A DNA stretch of 9,699 nucleotides, from contig JAKAYH010000057.1 in NCBI GenBank assembly GCA_021826835.1, positions 1 through 9,699 of the forward strand, written 5' to 3'. Of the stretch, positions 5,869-9,699 are shown one piece after another (the stretch's first letter is position 1; each line of letters opens with the position of its first letter). The stretch comes from Thermoplasmata archaeon (GTDB lineage Archaea > Thermoplasmatota > Thermoplasmata > Thermoplasmatales > Thermoplasmataceae). The notes beneath the pieces were generated by a model. It was not told the DNA's origin, did no database searches, and saw only the letters and a list, made by a program, of their open reading frames with translations. Position numbers and translations under genes: made by a program.

Positions 5869-7932
5869 TCATCTCGTCTCAGTCAGCCTTCTGAGTGATC
5901 TATTTATCTTGCCCCTGAGAAGAAGTGAATTCATTACCACAGATGAGGAACTCATACCCATGGCAAGAGCGGAAAGTATTGGAAGGAAAGAGTATATCGA
6001 AAGGCCTGCAAATGGTACAAGAACACCTGCAGCAATGGGAATCAGTGCAGTGTTGTAACCAAAAGCCCAACCAATATTCTGTTTAACCTTTCCTATGGTT
6101 TTGTCGCCTATGATCTTTGCATAAACAACATGCATGAGATCGTTGTTCAGGAGAATTATGTCACCGCTCTCTCTGGCAATATCTGTACCCGAACCCATAG
6201 CAATGCCAACATCTGCAGTTTCCAGAGCAATGGAATCATTTATTCCGTCACCGGTAAATATGACATAATCACCATTCATCTGGTATTTCTTAATTATATC
6301 TGCCTTATCTGAAGGCATCACCTCAGCATGAATATCCTCTATACCTATCTCAGAGGCAACCCTTTCTGCCTCTTCATAGGAATCCCCGGTTATCATAGAT
6401 ATACCTATACCCATTGCCTTTAGCCGCCTCACAGCTTCAGCAGCATTTTCTCTTATCTTATATGAAAGCTTGAAAATTCCAGATTCAACGCCATTGATCA
6501 TGACTGCAACGGTTGATCCACCTTCCATCTTCTTTCTAATTATCTCAATATTCCTGCCCTGTGCAATTCCCTTTATTCCCTTACCTGGCATTTCCTCAAC
6601 ATCTGATACTTCCACAATTTGTGCTCCTTTCTCACCTGCCATTTTAACAATTGCCTTTGCAACAGGATGATTTGAAGACATCTCCAGCGAAGCTGCCTGT
6701 GAGAGAACCTGATCAGGGGAATATCCCAATGAAGTTGAGAATTCCATAATTGTTGGTTCCGGCTCAGTCAGGGTTCCTGTCTTATCAAAAATTGCCCTGT
6801 TTGCCTTTGAGAGACGGTCAAGTGCGCTTGAATTCTTTATTATGATACCGTTCTCATACGATATATCCGATGAGAGAAGAAGTGTAATTGGTCCGGCCAG
6901 GCCTATTGCACATGGACATGCGATTACCACAACAGAAACAAATGCAAGAACTGCTATGACTAATGGGAAGGCATATCCAACCGATGAAAGATAAAAATAC
7001 CAGAATAGGGAGGCTAATATGGCAGTCACAATCACAATAGGAACAAAAACAGATGAAAATACGTCTGCTATCCTCTGAACCTTGGCTCTTCCCGATGCAG
7101 CCCGCTGAATGAGTTCATATATCTGGTTTACCGTGCTGTCTCTGCCGGTCCTTGTAACCTTAATTCGAAGTATACCATTGAGATTTTTGGTTCCTGATGA
7201 TACGCTATCGGGCGCTTCCCTTGTAACAGGTTCCTGTTCCCCTGTTAACATGGATTCGTCAATGTCACTTTTCCCCTGATATATTTCTCCATCCACGGGT
7301 ATGACCTCACCCGGTTTCACGAGTATGAGATTTCCGGTTTTTACCTGTCCCGTGGGAATTGTTGAAATTTCTCCATTCTCCTTTATGATCGTTGTATTTC
7401 CGGGAATCATGCCAATAAGCTTTCCTGCAGCCTTATTGGCTCTTATTTTAGTACTATTCTCAATGAAATTTCCGGTGAGAATCAGGGTTATTATGAAAGC
7501 AGATGCATCAAAATACACATCTGATTGTGGAATTGTGCCGGGAAGCAATGTGATATATGCTGAGAAGAAGAATGCTGTTAGGGTACCCATGGAAACAAGC
7601 AGATCCATATTGGCAGTCTTTCCCCTTATTGAATGGTATGCACCGTCATAGAACCCATATCCGGAATAAAACTGTACCGGCAATGTCAAGAGAAGGAGAA
7701 TATAATTTCTGTCTGTGAATGAAGAAGAAACGAGATAGGTAATAATAATAATTGAAACTGCAAGGGGCCAGCTTACAACGAGCCTTCTTTTCAGGGTGAG
7801 GGCTGCCTTTTCCGGCGATTCGTATTTATACTGGCACTCCTTAGAACAGAAGAGATACTTTTGGCTGTCCAGAACGGAATATATGGGAGAATCGTCTGGT
7901 ACATACATACCGCAGACAGGATCTGTTGGCAT
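5869..7932 (-). CDS. copA: Cu+-exporting P1B-1 ATPase with N-terminal YHS domain
   Basis: 687 residues; pumps Cu+ (possibly Ag+) out of the cell using ATP. In order: a YHS/TRASH-type metal-binding domain (about 1-42: DPVCGM with Cys7, then FCSKEC with Cys29 and Cys33); an MA/MB-type pair and further membrane segments (about 50-160); the actuator domain with TGE (230-232); the metal-site CPC (339-341) in a membrane helix; the phosphorylation site DKTGTLT (Asp383); NHP (His422); GDGIND (561-566); and the last two helices with YN (626-627) and MSS (660-662). CPC + YN + MSS is the P1B-1 copper(I) signature. The usual HMA domain is absent and replaced by YHS. The ATG at 7932 directly follows an in-frame TGA and lies 9 nt after the small YHS gene, so the two are co-transcribed. 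Confidence 0.95.
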   Translation of the reverse strand: MPTDPVCGMYVPDDSPIYSVLDSQKYLFCSKECQYKYESPEKAALTLKRRLVVSWPLAVSIIIITYLVSSSFTDRNYILLLLTLPVQFYSGYGFYDGAYHSIRGKTANMDLLVSMGTLTAFFFSAYITLLPGTIPQSDVYFDASAFIITLILTGNFIENSTKIRANKAAGKLIGMIPGNTTIIKENGEISTIPTGQVKTGNLILVKPGEVIPVDGEIYQGKSDIDESMLTGEQEPVTREAPDSVSSGTKNLNGILRIKVTRTGRDSTVNQIYELIQRAASGRAKVQRIADVFSSVFVPIVIVTAILASLFWYFYLSSVGYAFPLVIAVLAFVSVVVIACPCAIGLAGPITLLLSSDISYENGIIIKNSSALDRLSKANRAIFDKTGTLTEPEPTIMEFSTSLGYSPDQVLSQAASLEMSSNHPVAKAIVKMAGEKGAQIVEVSDVEEMPGKGIKGIAQGRNIEIIRKKMEGGSTVAVMINGVESGIFKLSYKIRENAAEAVRRLKAMGIGISMITGDSYEEAERVASEIGIEDIHAEVMPSDKADIIKKYQMNGDYVIFTGDGINDSIALETADVGIAMGSGTDIARESGDIILLNNDLMHVVYAKIIGDKTIGKVKQNIGWAFGYNTALIPIAAGVLVPFAGLSIYSFLPILSALAMGMSSSSVVMNSLLLRGKINRSLRRLTETR

Positions 7933-7941
7933 TCATCCCAC

Positions 7942-8082
7942 TTATCTGCTGTGCTTTAAAGGATTCTTGTCAAATTCTGCCTTGCATTGCGCACTGCAGA
8001 AGTAAAATTTCTTACCCTGGAATTCGCTCTGGAATTCAGTGGACTCTTTTACTTTCATCCCGCAAATTACATCTTTTGCCAT
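7942..8082 (-). CDS. Stand-alone 46-residue YHS metal-binding protein (putative copper chaperone)
   Basis: A very short gene, ATG at 8082 to TAA at 7942. The protein MAKDVICGMKVKESTEFQSE... continues to FYFCSAQCKAEFDKNPLKHSR. Cys7, Cys29 and Cys33 fall at exactly the same positions as in the N-terminal YHS domain of the adjacent ATPase, and the CGM and FCS..C patterns match, so the two look like duplicated copies. YHS/TRASH domains bind metal, so handing Cu+ to the pump or buffering it is the likely role (inference). The stop is 9 nt before the ATPase ATG. No Shine-Dalgarno site precedes the start, so it is likely leaderless, with the promoter partly covered by palindromes. Confidence 0.85.
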   Translation of the reverse strand: MAKDVICGMKVKESTEFQSEFQGKKFYFCSAQCKAEFDKNPLKHSR

Positions 8083-8086
8083 GCTT

Positions 8087-8104
8087 ATGCAATGCTAATT
8101 GCAT
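8087..8104. promoter_or_regulatory. Operator-like palindrome at the copper operon start
   Basis: ATGCAAT-(4 nt)-ATTGCAT is a perfect 7-nt inverted repeat located 5 to 22 nt upstream of the YHS ATG. It lies between a weak TATA-like TTAAGAAT (about -27, near 8103-8110) and the expected start site. That is where a repressor would block a leaderless promoter. A metal-responsive regulator is the natural candidate, but none is encoded next to the operon in this window. Confidence 0.5.
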
Positions 8105-8117
8105 TCTTAACAGTTGC

Positions 8118-8127
8118 GGAATATTCC
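8118..8127. promoter_or_regulatory. Perfect 10-nt palindrome GGAATATTCC upstream of the copper promoter
   Basis: GGAATATTCC lies 36-45 nt before the YHS start, just upstream of the TATA/BRE area, and only three nt from the IS-like right end at 8131. It could be a second regulator site or a target-side feature next to the insertion. Confidence 0.35.
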
Positions 8128-8130
8128 TCA

Positions 8131-8148
8131 GTGACATCCTCCCCCGAA
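8131..8148 (-). mobile_element. Right end of a tnpB-type (IS200/IS605, IS1341-like) element
   Basis: Directly after the TAG ending the tnpB tail, the minus strand reads TTCGGGGGAGGATGTCAC. A G-rich run followed by AGGATGTCA immediately 3' of tnpB is, from memory, typical of the right end of IS1341-like elements, the region that in TnpB systems also ends the guide (omega) RNA. The left end of the element is not found. Confidence 0.5.
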
Positions 8149-8224
8149 CTAACGCATTAAGCTTTCCGATTCAGAGACTGGATTTTCCATACAGGTATTG
8201 ATCCAATCTCCACAGGCTTTATCA

Positions 8225-8323
8225 GTCGAGTAGAGAGCAAGCGCGGTAATCTGAGTAGACCTAATTTTAATCCAGACATCCCGTCTGGATGGTTTCTTCA
8301 GTTTCCGTTTCCAGCTCCCCCTC
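8225..8323 (-). other. Group II intron domain VI with bulged branch-point A
   Basis: GAGGGGGAGC (8323-8314) pairs with GCTCTCT and CTC (8238-8228), leaving a single unpaired A at 8231. From that A to the proposed 3' end (8225) is seven nt, the position of the branch-point adenosine in group II introns. The stem carries a long inner extension that includes ATCCAGAC-GGGAT-GTCTGGAT (8270-8290), a perfect 8-bp hairpin. Confidence 0.65.
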
Positions 8324-8326
8324 TAA

Positions 8327-8360
8327 GATTCCGGACTGAGGCTTTTCGTCTATCCGGCTC
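8327..8360 (-). other. Group II intron domain V-like element (34 nt)
   Basis: Exactly 34 nt, starting GAGCCGGAT with the AGC catalytic triad near its 5' end and closing with GTCCGG. The lower stem pairs CCGGAT with GTCCGG. The terminal loop is A-rich (GAAAA) rather than a clean GNRA on a five-pair stem, the bulge seems one nt short, and the last pairs (AATC instead of the common TTC) are imperfect. These differences suggest decay or a divergent lineage. Confidence 0.65.
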
Positions 8361-9255
8361 CAAGTCTGGCCACGGTGGATTTCTCCACGACATAACATGC
8401 ACCCTTCCCTTTCGGTTTGATGCGTGCTTAGCCTCCAATTGACGGTTCGAACATCTCTTCCATCCTCACTCAGGCGGGTGGAAGGCATAAGGTCTTGTAG
8501 CCCTTTCGGGCAATAACCTGTTCCTCCGTTTTCTCAAAGGCAGCCAGTACCCACAGACCCTTTCCTCTTCTCCGTTATTATCAGGAGTGTCATCGGTACT
8601 ACGATCTGATCCGCCAGGCCTTGAACGACCAGTGAGGTTGGCTTTACGCATTCCCTACCGGCCATCTTTGCCCAAGGTCTTTCCCCACTTTGCACATTAT
8701 GCCTTGTATCCATGCTATCGCCCTTACACCGGAGTGTTTCTCATGCACATATACCCGTTTCACATGAGAATTCTGCCTTCGTCCGAATCCGACAGACTCG
8801 ACACACTCAATAACACGTAACCATCTTTGACTGTGCGTGCTGGATGTTACGATGCTGCAGCGTTCGCTTAATGCTATGGCCTGGATACTTGCTAACCCTT
8901 CTGGATGGTCTGGTCTTACGACTTCAAGGGTATTGTCACCGAAGCTTGCATGTGATATGTTACCATATTCACATGTTCGGTCAGCTACATTGATATCAGG
9001 TTCTTTCAATGGTCATTTCCTCCATGACTGGCTTAATGTGGTTATGGGCTGCACCGAATGCCCATCCTCATCTTTATTTGACCAATTTTTTATTTGCATG
9101 CGGATGCATTCATCTTTAAGCAGATCATGAAACCACAAACATTACATCATGCTTGAAATTCCCAATTCAAAACACATCATAATGTCATGGGGCTCGTGTA
9201 AATTTGCGGAAACACATGGAAATAAAATTAATTTGCATACATTCATCTAAATGCC

Positions 9256-9267
9256 AAAAAAAGAAAA
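9256..9267 (-). terminator. Oligo-T terminator after the DUF1641-like gene
   Basis: The minus strand reads TTTTCTTTTTTT about 50-65 nt after the stop at 9320, a typical archaeal T-tract. It would keep the DUF1641-like transcript out of the tnpB/intron relic. Between it and the relic (9213-9255) I see nothing. Confidence 0.5.
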
Positions 9268-9319
9268 TTAATTCTTGTCAGATCCTGTTGGAAATTTGAA
9301 ATTTAAATTCCGGACCCAT

Positions 9320-9699
9320 TCAAGGTGTAATTTTTTTAAGTATTTGCCCAATGCTCAACATTAACGCCATTAAAACAGCGGTTGAAGCTTTATAATCCTC
9401 ATCCATAATGAATTTTCTTATCTTAGGAGAATATTTTTTTGGGTTATGAACGGCTTCCTGAACGTTGTCTGTTATGGTTTCAAAATTGAACATGAACCCC
9501 TTAATAAGGTCAGAGTTCTTTTCTGATGCCATGGCGCCCATAATGGAAATAGATACATTCATTGTTTTCATTGAGGCTATTGTAAATTCTTTTGATGAAA
9601 AGAACTTTCCGAAGAAGTCCACATCTGTGGGTAAATAGTTATTGGAAACAGATTTCATCAGGTCAACTATGTCTGCGTCCTGCAGCTTCTCAAGAATTT
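9320..9699 (-). CDS. DUF1641-like protein, C-terminal part (5' end beyond the window)
   Basis: The frame is open to the right edge: codons before the internal ATG at 9658 read ILEKLQDADIVDL, so the true start lies outside. About 126 residues are visible. The LEKLQDADIVDLM opening and the amphipathic helical repeats resemble DUF1641, a family often encoded beside oxidoreductase or formate dehydrogenase-like subunits, but I am judging by pattern only. The middle (KGFMFNFETITDNVQEAVHN) and C-terminus (ALMLSIGQILKKITP) look helical, and the last part is hydrophobic without being a clear membrane anchor. An oligo-T tract follows the stop. The call as a real gene is firm; the family is tentative. 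Confidence 0.6.
   Translation of the reverse strand, partial: ILEKLQDADIVDLMKSVSNNYLPTDVDFFGKFFSSKEFTIASMKTMNVSISIMGAMASEKNSDLIKGFMFNFETITDNVQEAVHNPKKYSPKIRKFIMDEDYKASTAVLMALMLSIGQILKKITP

Larger units (their letters stand above)
8225..9054 (-). ncRNA. ORF-less group II intron (ribozyme) inserted in tnpB
   Basis: An 830-nt structured RNA on the minus strand, more GC-rich than its surroundings. The 5' end is GTGCAGCCCATAACC (compare the group II GTGYG start). GTCAT/ATGAC (near 9015-9031), a long stem with a GTAA loop (8949-8975), GCCC-GAAA-GGGC (8500-8511) and GTGGA-GAAA-TCCAC (8375-8388) are GNRA-type or simple hairpins. ATCG-TAGTAC-CGAT (8592-8605) then CTCC...GGAG (8570-8587) resemble the domain III region. 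A 34-nt domain V-like element (8327-8360) is followed by a 3-nt linker and a domain VI stem with a bulged A, ending CTCGAC. No reverse transcriptase motif occurs, so splicing or mobility would need a protein from elsewhere. Domain V has changes, so activity is uncertain. Confidence 0.72.
8149..9212 (-). pseudogene. tnpB: Decayed 3' part of tnpB, split by a group II intron
   Basis: Two coding remnants share one frame. The upstream part (9212-9055) reads PQIYTS (compare the TnpB PQYTS motif before the zinc ribbon), then LNWEFQA, CNVCGF (second Cys-x-x-Cys-Gly knuckle, 9146-9129), MNAS (compare D-x-NAS) and KIGQIKMRMGIR. It has three in-frame stops and lacks a recognisable first Cys pair. The downstream part (8224-8149) reads DKACGDWINTC to SESESLMR and a TAG, like the ACGD-containing TnpB tail. 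Joining 9055 to 8224 keeps the frame: the junction codon CG|T gives GIR-DKACGD. The RuvC-like body and 5' end are missing, so no working nuclease is made here. Alignment to TnpB is by eye. Confidence 0.62.

Noticed and set aside
8160..8190. TTCAGAGACTGGA on the plus strand resembles the R element of a group I intron, hinting at an IStron.
   Set aside because: No matching S element or other core pairing was found on that strand, and it lies within the tnpB tail on the opposite strand. The group II reading explains the neighbouring sequence better.
8267..9009. Three successive overlapping open frames on the minus strand (8267-8488, 8466-8651, 8644-9009), which look like one frameshifted gene.
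   Set aside because: Their products match no family I know, they fall wholly inside the proposed intron, and the same bases form hairpins with GNRA loops and a domain V/VI-like end. They are better explained as chance frames in a GC-richer structured RNA.
9331..9337. T7 run near the right end as a plus-strand terminator.
   Set aside because: It lies inside the DUF1641-like coding sequence (lysine codons on the minus strand), and no plus-strand gene ends there.
1..9699. CRISPR arrays, tRNA and rRNA genes.
   Set aside because: No regularly spaced repeats were seen, no cloverleaf with the conserved T-arm pattern, and no rRNA core motifs; the structured region at 8225-9054 does not resemble rRNA.

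Overview
The window looks archaeal, most likely from a Thermoplasmatales-type organism (Ferroplasma/Cuniculiplasma/Thermoplasma relatives). This is an inference from AT-rich DNA, archaeal TATA-like boxes about 25-28 nt before several start codons with no Shine-Dalgarno site (leaderless transcripts), TTG/GTG starts, an archaeal A24 prepilin peptidase, a bundled YHS-copper ATPase system and IS200/IS605-type tnpB relics. No database search was possible.

Layout: almost everything reads leftward (minus strand). Positions 1-100 may hold the first codons of a gene leaving the window. Next, in transcription order from 2887 down to 166, is a tight cluster of a metallo-beta-lactamase-fold hydrolase, a prepilin-type aspartic peptidase and imidazolonepropionase (hutI). 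A second unit (3921 to 3013) encodes a membrane-anchored winged-helix regulator and a small SHOCT-domain membrane protein. A third (5604 to 4200) is an AbiE-type toxin-antitoxin pair with an 11-nt overlap. A fourth (8082 to 5869) is a copper-export operon: a 46-residue stand-alone YHS metal-binding protein followed by a P1B-1 Cu+ ATPase whose N-terminus carries a second copy of the same YHS domain. Palindromes overlap its promoter. At the right edge is a truncated DUF1641-like gene.

The most unusual part is 8131-9212, which has no intact gene. I read it on the minus strand as the 3' part of a decayed tnpB gene, including its zinc-ribbon second knuckle, C-terminal tail and an IS-like right end. 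It is split by an 830-nt group II intron (9054 to 8225) with no reverse transcriptase ORF. Support comes from a 34-nt domain V-like segment, a 3-nt linker, a domain VI stem with a bulged A seven nt from the 3' end, a 5' GTGCA start, several GNRA-capped hairpins, and the fact that removing the intron puts the two tnpB halves back in the same reading frame. A second, weaker tnpB-type 3' relic lies at 5725-5827, so the copper operon is flanked on both sides by IS-like debris in the same orientation.

Together, the window mixes housekeeping and metabolic genes (left) with an accessory zone (4000-9250) of defence/toxin-antitoxin, metal resistance and mobile elements.
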